A stretch of DNA of 64,000 nt from Phyllobacteriaceae bacterium (lineage in GTDB: Bacteria; Pseudomonadota; Alphaproteobacteria; Rhizobiales; Rhizobiaceae): assembly GCA_002708825.1 (NCBI GenBank), contig PAPF01000033.1, positions 1-64,000 on the forward strand, given 5' to 3'. The notes under the pieces were generated by a model that saw nothing but the letters and a program-made list of their open reading frames with translations, was not told the origin of the DNA and did not search any database. Below are positions 36,533-47,213 of the stretch, in pieces. The translations under genes and the position numbers were made by a program. Position 1 is the first letter of the stretch. Each line of letters opens with the position of its first letter.

Positions 36533-38356
36533 ATGTCGGCACCGGTCATCAGAAGGCTGTTCCTCTCCGGTCTGCTGCTGGGTCTGCTCGCAGTCGCGAT
36601 CTTCCTGTCCTTGCCCTTCCTCGCCTCCACATCGATCATACGCGGTCGCATCACCGCCGAATTGAGCAACTGGACCGGATATCGCGTCGAACTGACCGCC
36701 GCACCCGAGATTTCGCTGTTTCCCAATGTCGAGGTGAAACTGTCCGGCGTGCAACTGACCCCGTGGGGCAAGCCGGAGGCAACAGTGGCACGGGCGGAGG
36801 AGGTCCGTGTCGCGCTGTCGGCCCTTGACGCGGTTTCGGGGCGCATCAGGTTCACGCGGATCGACATCATCCGTCCGGTGATCAAGCTGCCCGACGCGGG
36901 ATCGCTTCCGGAGGCACCGTCGAGCGGCCGGTTCGTGACCGCGATAAGGGTGGCGGAATCTGCGATCTCCGCCGATGGCGAGACACCCGACCTGTCTTTC
37001 GTTCCCGACGAACCGCTCGGAACCGTCAGCCTTGTCGACGGCCGGGCCGTCTACACGCAGGACGGCCAGGAGCTTCCGGTCGTCTCCAGCGTCAACGCGA
37101 CGATTTCCTGGCCGCGCCTGGCGGCGGGGCTGAGCGCCATGGGGTCGGCCATCTGGAACGGCGAGCAGGCGGACCTGCGGCTGTCGGCCCAGCAGCCGCT
37201 GTTGCTGCTGGCCGGCGGCCAGTCGAAACTGACCGTCGAACTGGCATCGAAGCCGCTTGCCCTGTCCTATGACGGCATCGTGACCCGCCGCCCCGCGCTG
37301 TTCGTCAACGGCACCGCCTCCCTGTCGACGCCATCCCTGTCCCGTGCGATGGAATGGTCGCGCGTGACAGCCTCGCAAGGCCTTCTGCCTGGCCGGGTTG
37401 CGGTGAGCGGACGCCTGAGCGGCGGTCCGGAACGGATGAAGCTGGAGGAAGCCGAGCTTGCATTCGGCGACAGCACGGGCAGCGGCGTCCTTGAATTCGG
37501 CTTGCCCGGCCCGGTGCCAGTGGTGGCCGGCACACTGCACTTCCCGGCAATGGACCTCGCCACCATTCTCAATGCCTTTCCGGATGTCCTGCCCGGCGAC
37601 CCTGCCGGCAGTGCCCTCGCGGACGTTCCCGCCAACCGGATCAATCTTGACCTCCGGCTTTCGGCGGACAATGCCAGTTTCGGCGCGGTGGCACTGAACG
37701 AGGTTGCGGCAACGGCACAGGTGAAGGACGACCTGTCGGTCTTCGACATTTCCGATGCACGGGCCTTCGGCGGATCGGTCCAGGCGGGCCTCAGGATCAA
37801 CCGTGGCAAGGACGGGCGGACAAGCGAATTGCGGGTGCTGGCCACGGAAGTCGATGGCCGCCTGATCGGCGAAACGATTCCGCTGGCCAGCGGTGTTCCG
37901 GATGCAATCACCACATTCTCGCTGATCCTGAAGGGGCCGGGGGCCAGCTGGAGGGACCTGATCGAGAACTCCACGGGTTCGCTCTCGGCGCAGATGGCCG
38001 CTGGCGTCATTCCGGAAGTCGACCTCGACCGTTTCGTGGACCGGCTGCGCACATCCGGCTTCTTCCGGCTTTCAGAAGCCAGGGGCCGGCCGCTTGAGTT
38101 CCAGACGGCAGAAGTGGAACTGGCCATCGAAACGGGCGTGGCGCGCATACAGAAGGCCACGCTGACCACGCCGGTGCGCCAGGTCAAACTGGTCGGACTG
38201 ATCCCGCTGGCTGGCCGGAGCCTCGCCATCGCCGGAACGGTCACGCCGCTGGGCGAAAACCGGGCGGGTGCCACGCCGCTTTCCTTCTTCGCCGGCGGGT
38301 CCTGGAACGCGCCGCTGATCTCGCCGGTGCTTGCGCCGGCTGCGGCACCGCAATAA
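36533..38356 (+). CDS. AsmA family protein
   Basis: 607-residue envelope protein of the AsmA/TamB-like superfamily, implicated in outer-membrane assembly or lipid transport. One N-terminal membrane anchor ([28 protein letters not shown]) then the AsmA domain: [35 protein letters not shown], and a C-terminal AsmA_2 part ([39 protein letters not shown] type, then [14 protein letters not shown] and [14 protein letters not shown]). Start ATG with AAGGA 6 bases upstream; the long frame before it is antisense to the acetoacetyl-CoA synthetase and spurious. Divergent from that gene. Confidence 0.9.
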   Translation: MSAPVIRRLFLSGLLLGLLAVAIFLSLPFLASTSIIRGRITAELSNWTGYRVELTAAPEISLFPNVEVKLSGVQLTPWGKPEATVARAEEVRVALSALDAVSGRIRFTRIDIIRPVIKLPDAGSLPEAPSSGRFVTAIRVAESAISADGETPDLSFVPDEPLGTVSLVDGRAVYTQDGQELPVVSSVNATISWPRLAAGLSAMGSAIWNGEQADLRLSAQQPLLLLAGGQSKLTVELASKPLALSYDGIVTRRPALFVNGTASLSTPSLSRAMEWSRVTASQGLLPGRVAVSGRLSGGPERMKLEEAELAFGDSTGSGVLEFGLPGPVPVVAGTLHFPAMDLATILNAFPDVLPGDPAGSALADVPANRINLDLRLSADNASFGAVALNEVAATAQVKDDLSVFDISDARAFGGSVQAGLRINRGKDGRTSELRVLATEVDGRLIGETIPLASGVPDAITTFSLILKGPGASWRDLIENSTGSLSAQMAAGVIPEVDLDRFVDRLRTSGFFRLSEARGRPLEFQTAEVELAIETGVARIQKATLTTPVRQVKLVGLIPLAGRSLAIAGTVTPLGENRAGATPLSFFAGGSWNAPLISPVLAPAAAPQ

Positions 38357-38448
38357 GACCGGCCGGAGGCGCCCTGTCCGCCGGCATTTGCCGGCAAATT
38401 CTCATTCGCGGCGAATCAGTCTAGTTTCGATGAAATGACCGCAAGAGG

Positions 38449-38706
38449 GTGCGGGGTGGCGGTGTGTTCAAATTCCTGATCGGGCTGTTCAAGATCCTGG
38501 TGATCTCGCTCATCACCGGAGCGGGGCTGTCCGCCTTCAACCTGACGGCCGCCGACATCCTGCAACAGGTCGGCATGACGCCGGAGCGCGTCCTGGGCCT
38601 GCTTCAGCAGGGCGCGGAATGGGCCATTCCGAACATCGTGCTCGGCTCGATGGTCATCGTCCCGGTCTGGGTCGTGGTCTTCTTGCTGCGCCCGCCCCGA
38701 AGCTGA
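38449..38706 (+). CDS. Small membrane protein, DUF6460-like
   Basis: 85 residues (80 if GTG at 38464 is used): an N-terminal helix FKFLIGLFKILVISLITGAG, a short amphipathic stretch with MTPERVLGLLQQGAEWA, and a C-terminal helix IVLGSMVIVPVWVVVFLLRP. This two-helix pattern resembles DUF6460 proteins of Rhizobiales; the assignment is from memory of the family. GTG start with AAGAGG before it. Follows the AsmA gene by 92 bases and converges on potI. Confidence 0.65.
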   Translation: MRGGGVFKFLIGLFKILVISLITGAGLSAFNLTAADILQQVGMTPERVLGLLQQGAEWAIPNIVLGSMVIVPVWVVVFLLRPPRS

Positions 38707-38712
38707 AGCAGA

Positions 38713-39534
38713 TCATGCATTGGCAAAGGCCGCCTGCTCGTCGCGGCGGCGCTGCAGGTCCTTTCGCTTGTTGACGATGGAGGCGATGATCACGCCGGTG
38801 GCGACAAAGGCGATGAGCACGGTACAGACCGCGTTGATCTCCGGTGTCACACCGAGGCGGACCTGGCTGTAGATCTTCATCGGCAGGGTCGTGGCGCCCG
38901 GACCGGACGTGAACGACGCGATGACCAGGTCGTCCAGCGACAGCGTGAAGGCCAGCATCCAGCCGGAAATGACGGCGGGCAGAATGTTGGGCAGGGTCAC
39001 CTGGAGGAAGGTGGTGACGGGCGGGGCGCCGAGATCCATGGCCGCTTCCTCCAGCGAACGGTCGAAGCTGACAAGGCGCGACTGCACCACCACGGCGACG
39101 AAACACATGGAAAATGTGACGTGGGCGAGCGTGACCGTCACGAAGCCGCGGTCGAGTCCCACCGCCACGAAGAGCAGCAGCAGCGACAGGCCGGTGATGA
39201 CCTCCGGCATGACCAGCGGCGCATAGACCATGCCGGAAAACAGGATGCGGCCGCGGAAGCGGGTATACCGGTCGAGCGCAAGGGCAGCGAGCGTGCCGAG
39301 CACGGTGGCGACCGAGGCGGACAGGAAAGCGACGCGGGCCGTCACCCACGCGGCGTTCATCAGCCCGTCATTGCGCAGCATCTCGCCATACCATTTCGTC
39401 GAGAAACCGGCCCAGACGGTGACCAGCCGGGACTCGTTGAACGAGTAGATGACCAGCAGCACGATGGGCAGGTAAAGGAAGGCGAAACCGAAGACGACGG
39501 AAGCGATGTTGAAGCGGGACCAGGTCGTGTTCAT
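38713..39534 (-). CDS. potI: Putrescine/spermidine ABC transporter permease
   Basis: 273-residue inner-membrane permease with six helices and the EAA loop EEAAMDLGAPPVTTFLQVTLPNILPAVISG, typical of PotI/PotC. Imports polyamines with PotF, PotG and PotH. ATG lies one base after the potH stop. Last gene of potFGHI. Confidence 0.93.
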   Translation of the reverse strand: MNTTWSRFNIASVVFGFAFLYLPIVLLVIYSFNESRLVTVWAGFSTKWYGEMLRNDGLMNAAWVTARVAFLSASVATVLGTLAALALDRYTRFRGRILFSGMVYAPLVMPEVITGLSLLLLFVAVGLDRGFVTVTLAHVTFSMCFVAVVVQSRLVSFDRSLEEAAMDLGAPPVTTFLQVTLPNILPAVISGWMLAFTLSLDDLVIASFTSGPGATTLPMKIYSQVRLGVTPEINAVCTVLIAFVATGVIIASIVNKRKDLQRRRDEQAAFANA

Positions 39535-39535
39535 G

Positions 39536-40438
39536 TCACTTCCCCGCCTCTTGCGCCCGCGCCTGGGCGTTCTGGAACAGCACGATGGGGACCACCAGCA
39601 AGAGCAGCAGGATGATCGCCACGGCAGAGGCCAGCGGCCAGTCGCGGTTGTTGAAGAATTCCGACCACAGCGTCTTGCCGATCATCAGCGTGCGCGAACC
39701 GCCGAGCAGGTCGGGAATGACGAATTCACCGACGGCGGGAATGAAGACCAGCAGGCAGCCGGCGAGAATGCCCGGCACGGCCAGCGGCAGGGGGATCTTC
39801 CAGAAGGCCGAAATCGGCGGACAGCCGAGATCCTGGGCCGCCTCGATCAGCGAATAGTCCATCTTCTCAAGCGTGGAATAGATGGGCAGGACCATGAAGG
39901 GCAGATAGGAATAGACGATGCCGATGAAGATGGCGGTGTGGGTGTTGAGGATCTGCAAGGGCTCTGAAATCACGCCCAGCCACATCAGGAACTGGTTGAG
40001 AAGGCCCTCCGGCTTCAGGATGCCGATCCACGCATAGACGCGGATCAGGAATGACGTCCAGAACGGCAGGATGACGAGCATGAGCAGCGTGGGGCGGATG
40101 CCCTGCGGGGCACGCGCCATGCCATAGGCGAGCGGGAAGCCGATGAGGAGCGTCAGGAACGTGGAAACCGCCGCGATGATGACGCTCGACAGGTATGCCT
40201 TCACATAGAGGGCGTCCTCGGTGATCCAGAGATAGTTGTCGATGGTGAAGCTGCGCGCGCTTTCCAGCCATGTCCCGATGCCCTCGAAGACCGGCGTGTA
40301 AGGCGGCATGGAAATGGCCGATGTCGACAGCGATATCTTGAAGACGATGAGGAAGGGGATCAGGAAGAAGAACAGGAGCCAGGCATAGGGCACCAGGATG
40401 ACAAGGCGGCTGGCGATCGACGAGATCAGTTTCTGCAT
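39536..40438 (-). CDS. potH: Putrescine/spermidine ABC transporter permease
   Basis: 300-residue partner permease of PotI. N-terminal helix (RLVILVPYAWLLFFFLIPFLIVFKISL), a periplasmic loop, further helices and EAA loop EAAQDLGCPPISAFWKIPLPLAVPGILAG. Twelve bases separate it from the ATPase gene potG. PotH/PotI heterodimers form the membrane channel. Confidence 0.93.
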   Translation of the reverse strand: MQKLISSIASRLVILVPYAWLLFFFLIPFLIVFKISLSTSAISMPPYTPVFEGIGTWLESARSFTIDNYLWITEDALYVKAYLSSVIIAAVSTFLTLLIGFPLAYGMARAPQGIRPTLLMLVILPFWTSFLIRVYAWIGILKPEGLLNQFLMWLGVISEPLQILNTHTAIFIGIVYSYLPFMVLPIYSTLEKMDYSLIEAAQDLGCPPISAFWKIPLPLAVPGILAGCLLVFIPAVGEFVIPDLLGGSRTLMIGKTLWSEFFNNRDWPLASAVAIILLLLLVVPIVLFQNAQARAQEAGK

Positions 40439-40450
40439 GGCCGCCTCCGC

Positions 40451-41590
<1,140 letters not shown>

Positions 41591-41642
41591 CCCCTCATCC
41601 CCCTGCGAAGCGCCGCCTTCATGGCTGTTGGCTTGTTCCTGC

Positions 41643-41673
41643 AAAAACCCCGGCGGACCATGGTCCGCCGGGG
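41643..41673 (-). terminator. Terminator/attenuator between potF and potG
   Basis: A 26-base perfect palindrome (13-bp arms) followed by TTTTT on the minus strand begins 15 bases past the potF stop. It should end most transcripts after the binding-protein gene and let a fraction read on into potGHI. Confidence 0.8.
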
Positions 41674-41687
41674 CTGTCATCCGCTTT

Positions 41688-42788
41688 TTACTGGCCGGTC
41701 ACGACGCGGGTCCAGGCCCGGGTCATCAGCCGCTGTTCCTTGTTGTCGGGCGGCGTCGTGGTGAACAGCTTGTCGGTGGTCGCCTCGTCCGGATAGACCG
41801 CCGGATCGCCGATCACCTCCTCGTCGAGGAACTGCTGCGAGGCCTTGTTGCCGTTGGCGTAGTAGACATAGTTCGATGCCTTGGCGATGACCTCGGGCTT
41901 CATGATGTAGTTGAGGAACTCATGCGCCTCGGCGACGTGCGGCGCATCGGCCGGGATCGCCATCTGGTCGAACCACATCTGCGCGCCTTCCTTGGGGATG
42001 GAATAGGCGACTTCGACGCCCTGGTCGGCCTCCGCGGCCCGGTCGCGGGCCTGGAAGACGTCACCCGACCAGCCGACGGCCAGGCAGATGTCGCCATTGG
42101 CGAGCGCGTTGATGTATTCCGACGAATGGAACTTGCGGATGGAGGGACGGATCGCCTCCAGCGCGGCCTGGGCCGCCTCGATGTCCTCGGCGGTCTTGGA
42201 ATCGGGATCCTTGCCGAGCCAGTTGAGCGCCGCCGGGATCATCTCGGCGGGTGCGTCCAGCATGTAGACGCCGCAATCGGCGAGCTTGGAGAGCTTTTCC
42301 GGGTTGAAGACCACATCCCAGCTGTCGATGGTGTCGATGCCGAGGGCCTCGTTGACCTTGGCGACATTGTAGCCGATGCCGGTCGTGCCCCACATGTAAT
42401 TGATGGAGTAGTCATTGCCCGGATCGTACTTCTCGGTGCGGGCCGCGATCTTGTCCCACATGTTCTCCAGGTTGGGCAGCTTCGACTTGTCGAGCTTCTG
42501 GAACACACCGGCCTGGATCTGGCGCGCCAGGAAGGTGCCGGTGGGCACGACCACGTCATAGCCGGTGCCGCCAGCCAGCAGCTTGGTCTCCAGGATCTCG
42601 TTGGAATCGAAGACGTCATAGACGACCTTGATGCCGGTTTCCTTGGTGAAATCCTCAAGGATGGATTCGTCGATGTAGTCGGACCAGTTGTAGACGTTCA
42701 CCACGCGCTCCTGGGCGGCAGCGCCACCGGCGGCAAGGCCGAGCGCGAGCGCCGAAACGGCGGTCAGGAACATTTTCGATCGGGTCAT
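41688..42788 (-). CDS. potF: Polyamine ABC transporter periplasmic binding protein
   Basis: 366-residue periplasmic protein with a signal peptide (MTRSKMFLTAVSALALGLAAGGAAA). PotF/PotD landmarks: VVNVYNWSDYIDESILEDFTKETGI, YDVVVPTGTFLARQIQAG, NYMWGTTGIGYNVAKV and FDQMAIPADAPHVAEAHEFL with conserved Asp/Trp residues that bind the amines. PotF (putrescine) rather than PotD is suggested by the length and the gamma-glutamylputrescine genes alongside. First gene of the pot operon, followed by the attenuator. Confidence 0.94.
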   Translation of the reverse strand: MTRSKMFLTAVSALALGLAAGGAAAQERVVNVYNWSDYIDESILEDFTKETGIKVVYDVFDSNEILETKLLAGGTGYDVVVPTGTFLARQIQAGVFQKLDKSKLPNLENMWDKIAARTEKYDPGNDYSINYMWGTTGIGYNVAKVNEALGIDTIDSWDVVFNPEKLSKLADCGVYMLDAPAEMIPAALNWLGKDPDSKTAEDIEAAQAALEAIRPSIRKFHSSEYINALANGDICLAVGWSGDVFQARDRAAEADQGVEVAYSIPKEGAQMWFDQMAIPADAPHVAEAHEFLNYIMKPEVIAKASNYVYYANGNKASQQFLDEEVIGDPAVYPDEATTDKLFTTTPPDNKEQRLMTRAWTRVVTGQ

Positions 42789-42906
42789 CTCATTCTCCTC
42801 TCAGAAGGTTCTTCCGGCTCTCGTGGCGGGCGCTTTGCGGCCGGTTCCGGTAGAAAGCCTATTGGCCTTTCCCGCCTTGCTCAAGCCGGTTTTTCCGGTT
42901 TGCGGT

Positions 42907-44301
42907 TCACAGGTAACTGGTGCGCTCCAGCGGCGTGATCTCCTGCCAGAAGGCCAGGATTTCCGCCCTTTTCAGGTCCTTGAAGACCTTGGCGAGCAAG
43001 GGCCCCATGGCGCGTTCGGCGAACCCGCCACGATCCATGAGCTGAAGCGCGTCGTCCATGTCGTCGGGCAGCGAAAGGCCGTCCTCGTCATAGGCATTGC
43101 CCTCCACCGGCGGCGGCGGCGGCACCCGCTGTTCCAGCCCCTCCATGATGGCCTGGATGATGGCCGTCATGACCAGATAGGGATTGGCATCGGCGCCGGC
43201 GATGCGGTGCTCGATGCGCCTGTTGGCCTCGTTGGAGACCGGGATGCGCACGGCGACCGAGCGGTTGTTCTCCGCCCAGACGGCGCGCGTGGGCGCATAG
43301 GAGCCGGGGGTGATGCGGCGGAATCCGTTCCAGGTGTTGATGAACATCAGCAGCGCCTCCGGCATGGTCTTGAGCAGGCCGGTCACCGCATATTCGAGGC
43401 GCTGGCGGCCGCCTTCGCCGGAGAAGATGTTGACGCCGGCCGCATCGAGCACCGACGTGTGAACATGCATGCCGTTGCCGGCATATTCGATGAAGGGCTT
43501 GGCCATGAATGTGGCCTGGAGTCCGTGTGCGCGGGCGCAACCCATGACGATGCGGCGCAGCTTGATCACGTCGTCAGCCGCGCGCAGCGCATCGCCGCGA
43601 TGCTTCAGGTTGACCTCGAACTGGCCAGGCGCCGCCTCCTTGATGATGGTGTCGATGGGCAGGTTCTGCTCGGCGGCGGCGTCGCGGATCATGTCGAACA
43701 GCGCGGCGTGCTCGGCCAGGTCGTCCAGGCCATACATGCGAAGCCGGTCCGGCCCGCCCATGGCGCCGACCGGCGCGGGCATGCCGTCGTCCCAGTCCGT
43801 ATCCGGCTCCAGCAGATAGAATTCCAGTTCGAAGGCGACGACGGGATAGAGGCCCCTTGCATTGGCCTCGGCCACCTTGTGCTTGAGCACCTGGCGCGGG
43901 TCGGCCATGAAGGGCTCACCCTCGGGCGAGAAGGTCTGGAGCAGGACCTGGGCTGTCTTGCGCTTGGCCCAGGGAACGATGGACAGCGAACCGCGCGTGG
44001 CGCGGCAATAGCCGTCCTGGTCGCCTGTCTCGATGTGCAGGCCGGTTTCCTCCACCTCTCGGCCCCAGACATCCAGCCCGTGCAGCGACATGGGGAAGTT
44101 CACGCCCTCCTGAAAGGCCTTCTTGAGCGCATCCGCAGGGGCCCATTTGCCGCGCATCACGCCGTTGGGATCGACCATGAGGAACTCGACGGCCTCGAGA
44201 TCCGGATGGGTGGCGACGAACGTCTCGTATTCGGCCTTGTGATCTGCGGAAATGAAGCCATCGGGGGTGCCGGTGTCGGGTACCATGTCCTTGGCGTCCA
44301 T
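42907..44301 (-). CDS. puuA: Glutamine synthetase-like gamma-glutamylpolyamine synthetase
   Basis: Class III glutamine-synthetase fold; PuuA joins glutamate to putrescine with ATP. About 464 residues from ATG at 44301 (MDAKDMVPDTG), or 481 from TTG at 44352. Landmarks: FLMVDPNGVMRGKW, VAFELEFYLLEPD (Glu ligands), AAPGQFEVNLKH, GNGMHVHTSV, RRITPGSYAPTRAVWAENNRSVAVRIPV and RIEHRIAGADANPYLVM. Sits just upstream of potF on the same strand, so uptake and first degradation step may be co-expressed. A paralogue lies at 47696-49126. Confidence 0.9.
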   Translation of the reverse strand: MDAKDMVPDTGTPDGFISADHKAEYETFVATHPDLEAVEFLMVDPNGVMRGKWAPADALKKAFQEGVNFPMSLHGLDVWGREVEETGLHIETGDQDGYCRATRGSLSIVPWAKRKTAQVLLQTFSPEGEPFMADPRQVLKHKVAEANARGLYPVVAFELEFYLLEPDTDWDDGMPAPVGAMGGPDRLRMYGLDDLAEHAALFDMIRDAAAEQNLPIDTIIKEAAPGQFEVNLKHRGDALRAADDVIKLRRIVMGCARAHGLQATFMAKPFIEYAGNGMHVHTSVLDAAGVNIFSGEGGRQRLEYAVTGLLKTMPEALLMFINTWNGFRRITPGSYAPTRAVWAENNRSVAVRIPVSNEANRRIEHRIAGADANPYLVMTAIIQAIMEGLEQRVPPPPPVEGNAYDEDGLSLPDDMDDALQLMDRGGFAERAMGPLLAKVFKDLKRAEILAFWQEITPLERTSYL

Positions 44302-44484
44302 GCCCTTGCCGTTCGTATTGGCCGCCGTGGCGGCAGATGCCCCTTGTTCCAAGATGTGCTACCCGCAGTTATTGAAGACGATCCAGACTGCCCGTGCGCC
44401 GGACCGGATGTCAACTCGCCCCCCATCAAATAAGCGATGTCGAAATATCTGTTTTTGCAGCCATTAGGGCGCTATTGGTCAGGC

Positions 44485-45069
44485 ATGCCGATCCCCATGC
44501 TCCTGCGCCCTGCCCGCTTCCTGTTCCGCCTCGCCGCCCTGGCCGGGGCGGCATGGCTGGTGGCCGGGGTCCTGACCGGCGGCTGGCAATGGCGGCACAC
44601 GCTGGAGCCGAGCGGCCTGACGGCAGTCCTGCTGCTGGCGGCGACACTGTCGGCGGCACCGCTGGAAAGGCTCCTTCCGGGACACCGGTTCGTTGCGGGG
44701 GTGGCGGCCATGCGCCGCGACATGGGCCTTGCCGCCTTCGGTTTCGCCGCGCTGCACATGGCCGCAACGGTCCTGGCGCTCGGACGGCTCGACCATGTGA
44801 TCCAGGGGCTTGCCTGGACCAGCATCTGGACCGGCTGGGCGGCCTTCGTCCTGCTCCTGCCGCCTGCCCTGTCGTCCGTACCCTCGGCCAAGGCAGGGCT
44901 CGGCCCCTTCTGGAGGCCCGTGCAGCGGCTGACCTGGCCGGCCGCGGCTTTCGCGGCCTGGCACTGGTATCTTCAAACGCGTGGCGACTGGCTGTTCTTG
45001 AGTATCACCGGCCTGCTGATCGCCATGGAAGCGGCGCGCATCCTTGCGCCGCGCCGTCGCCTTCACTGA
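44485..45069 (+). CDS. Ferric-reductase-like transmembrane protein (MsrQ-like)
   Basis: About 194 residues with five or six helices. RRDMGLAAFGFAALHMAATV and FAAWHWYLQTRG carry the conserved histidines of the ferric-reductase-like/MsrQ domain that would ligate haem between helices. MsrQ normally pairs with MsrP to repair methionine sulfoxide; no msrP is adjacent, so electron partner and role are open. Start uncertain: ATG 44437 adds 16 residues without membrane character; I use ATG 44485. Its stop overlaps that of the convergent ScfR-like gene by 7 bases. Confidence 0.72.
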   Translation: MPIPMLLRPARFLFRLAALAGAAWLVAGVLTGGWQWRHTLEPSGLTAVLLLAATLSAAPLERLLPGHRFVAGVAAMRRDMGLAAFGFAALHMAATVLALGRLDHVIQGLAWTSIWTGWAAFVLLLPPALSSVPSAKAGLGPFWRPVQRLTWPAAAFAAWHWYLQTRGDWLFLSITGLLIAMEAARILAPRRRLH

Positions 45070-46511
45070 AAATCGAAGGCGGACAGGCCGGTCACCATCT
45101 CGTCCAGGCCCAGCGGCCGGGTGATGGGCGGCTCGGCCCTGGCAAGGCAGCCGGAGCGTTCGCACAGGCGGCAGGCCGGCCCGACCGGCGTGGCCGGAAC
45201 CTGGCCGTTCTTCGGCGTGACGCCCGGGACCACGCCGGGCAACGCGCCGCCATAGATGATCTCGTCCTTGAAGGCGATGTCGCAGCCCAGCAGGATGGCG
45301 GTGCGGCGCGGGCGCTCGGCGAAGGCCCCCTGCGGCCCCTCCAGCGTGCGCGCCACGGTAAGGAACTCGGTGCCGTCCGGCATGACGACGGCCTCCACGA
45401 AGATTTGGCCGGGCTGGGTGAAGGCGGCGTGAATGGCGAGCTTGGGGCACATGCCGCCAAAGCGCTGCTGGGGAAAACCCTGGGCGCCGGCACGGCGGAA
45501 CCGGTGGCCGGCGTTGTCGACCTCCAGCATGAAGAAGGGGATGCCGGCCTGGCCCTGCCGGCCCAGCATGGTCAGCCGGTTGGCGGCCTGCTCGAAGGAT
45601 ACGCCGAAGCGCGAGCGCAGCACGTCGATGTCGTAGCGGGCCTTCTGCGCGGCCTGCAGGAAGGGCTGATAGGGCATCATCAGCGCATGGGCCGCATAGC
45701 GCGCCATCTCGAAGCGGGCGAGACGACGCGCCTCGTCGGTGGACAGTTTCAGCGCCTCGATCTCGCGGGCGATGGCCACGTTCATGCGCAGCAGCACAGC
45801 CTCCATCGCCACTTCGCGCAACTGGTCGAAAGGTGACAGGCGTTCCGACAGGAACAGGCGCTGCGAATGCCGGTCGAAACGGCGGCGCCAGTTGGGCATG
45901 GTCGCGACAGGCAGGACGCGGACCGTGATCCCCAGTTCGGCGCGCATCCATGTCTTCAGGGCGCCCATCAGGTCGTCGCCGGGCTGCAACAGGGCGGTGA
46001 AGGCCTCCGCCTCCTCCTCCAGCACGGGATAATGGTTGGCCCGAGGCTCCAGGACCTCGTGCACCTCGTCGATCGGCAGGCGCGCGCCCGACAAGGCCGT
46101 CGCATGGCCCTCGCGCGCCAGCAGGTCGGACAGGTCGGTCAGCCGCTCGGCCTGTTCGCGATAGGCGCGGTAGAGCTTCACGACGGCCGCCGACACGTTC
46201 GGCGCGGCTTCCGCGATTTCCATCAGTTCCTGCTCGCCGGGCAGTTCGCCGGCCAGCAACGGATCGGCGAAGACCTCGCGCAGCGCCGCCAGTGACGCGC
46301 CGGTCTCGCCCTGCAACTCGTCCGGGTCGATCTTGTAGACCGAGGCCAGCTTCAGGATGAGCTGCACGGTGAGCGGGCGCTGGTTGCGTTCGATGAGGTT
46401 GAGGTAGGATGGCGATATGCCGAGTGCCTCGGCCATCGCGGTCTGGGTCAGGCCCTTGGCGTTGCGGATCCGGCGGATGCGCGGGCCGACGAAGATTTTC
46501 TGGTCCGCCAC
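45063..46511 (-). CDS. XRE family regulator with ImmA/IrrE and DUF2083 domains (ScfR-like)
   Basis: 482 residues. An N-terminal XRE HTH (residues 8-65, RIRRIRNAKGLTQTAMAEAL then GISPSYLNLIERNQRP), a central M78 (ImmA/IrrE-like) domain whose active site looks degenerate (REVAMEAVLLRM where HExxH would be), and a C-terminal DUF2083 domain ending with a Cys-rich CRLCERSGCLAR. Such proteins act as short-chain fatty-acyl-CoA regulators (ScfR, MccR, RamB, PrpR-like), switching propionate, acetate or methylcitrate genes. GTG start with GGAGCG before it. A TTTACA repeat cluster lies upstream at 46535-46594. Confidence 0.88.
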   Translation of the reverse strand: MADQKIFVGPRIRRIRNAKGLTQTAMAEALGISPSYLNLIERNQRPLTVQLILKLASVYKIDPDELQGETGASLAALREVFADPLLAGELPGEQELMEIAEAAPNVSAAVVKLYRAYREQAERLTDLSDLLAREGHATALSGARLPIDEVHEVLEPRANHYPVLEEEAEAFTALLQPGDDLMGALKTWMRAELGITVRVLPVATMPNWRRRFDRHSQRLFLSERLSPFDQLREVAMEAVLLRMNVAIAREIEALKLSTDEARRLARFEMARYAAHALMMPYQPFLQAAQKARYDIDVLRSRFGVSFEQAANRLTMLGRQGQAGIPFFMLEVDNAGHRFRRAGAQGFPQQRFGGMCPKLAIHAAFTQPGQIFVEAVVMPDGTEFLTVARTLEGPQGAFAERPRRTAILLGCDIAFKDEIIYGGALPGVVPGVTPKNGQVPATPVGPACRLCERSGCLARAEPPITRPLGLDEMVTGLSAFDFQ

Positions 46512-46534
46512 GGCGGCGCTCCATGCCTTGCTGA

Positions 46535-46594
46535 TTTACACCGGTTTACAGAATAGGGGTGCGTTGTGGATTTTACAAGATTTACATGCTTACA
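46535..46594. promoter_or_regulatory. TTTACA repeat cluster before ScfR-like gene
   Basis: Four exact TTTACA copies (46535, 46545, 46572, 46581) and a fifth TTACA (46590) stand in direct orientation within 60 bases of the divergent spacer. The spacing of 9-10 bases between neighbours fits repeated binding on one face of DNA. Likely site for the ScfR-like regulator or for the promoters themselves. Confidence 0.5.
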
Positions 46595-46795
46595 AGACCG
46601 GTTGGTCAAAGCCTCCACAGCTTGACCCGATTCGCCGCTCGAAACGGCTGTTTTCCCTCGCATATCCGCGATTCGAGCGCTAGCTTGACCATGAAGGCGG
46701 CGCAGACAGGCGGCCGGGAGTGAAACCGGCAAAGCCCTGTCAAAGCGCCATCGACAGCACAACCGGGCCAGCCGCCTGGTGACAAGGAGAGACAA

Positions 46796-47047
46796 ATGGC
46801 ACCGAAAACGCGAGTCAAGGAACGCGCCGAGGAACAGGCTTCGGCCATGAACATGGACCAGCAGGCGGTGATCCGCATGGTGGCCAACGACCTGCACCGC
46901 CTCAACCAGTCGGTGATGAAGGCGGTCGAGGCCGGCGTGTCCGTGGAACTTGTGCGCTCGGCACGCCATCACTGCGGCAACGGCAACTGGGGCGACCTGC
47001 TCATCCCGGTGATCGTGACCAACAATCCGGGTGCCGCGAACGACTGA
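46796..47047 (+). CDS. Small protein of unknown function, 83 residues
   Basis: Cytoplasmic, probably a helix (MNMDQQAVIRMVANDLHRLNQSVMKAVEAG) followed by a compact motif VELVRSARHHCGNGNWGDLLIPVI, with two His and one Cys that could bind a metal. Strong ribosome site AAGGAGA 7 bases upstream and its own terminator at 47071. I do not recognise the family. Divergent from the ScfR-like gene, sharing the TTTACA-rich spacer. Confidence 0.7.
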   Translation: MAPKTRVKERAEEQASAMNMDQQAVIRMVANDLHRLNQSVMKAVEAGVSVELVRSARHHCGNGNWGDLLIPVIVTNNPGAAND

Positions 47048-47070
47048 CCTGAAAGAGCCGGATTCCACTG

Positions 47071-47112
47071 CAAGGCCGCGTCCGGCAAGGGTGCGGCCTT
47101 GTTGCGTTCACT
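47071..47112 (+). terminator. Rho-independent terminator after 83-residue gene
   Basis: A 9-bp perfect stem (CAAGGCCGC/GCGGCCTTG) with a 13-base loop, followed by TTGCGTTC, 24 bases past the stop. Confidence 0.65.
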
Positions 47113-47213
47113 ATTTTGTTAAATTTAAGATTGCATTCTGGCGGTGACCTACAACATGGTTTAATGGGCTGGCTATAGGACACGCCAACGTTGAACCGGG
47201 CAAAGCACCATCC

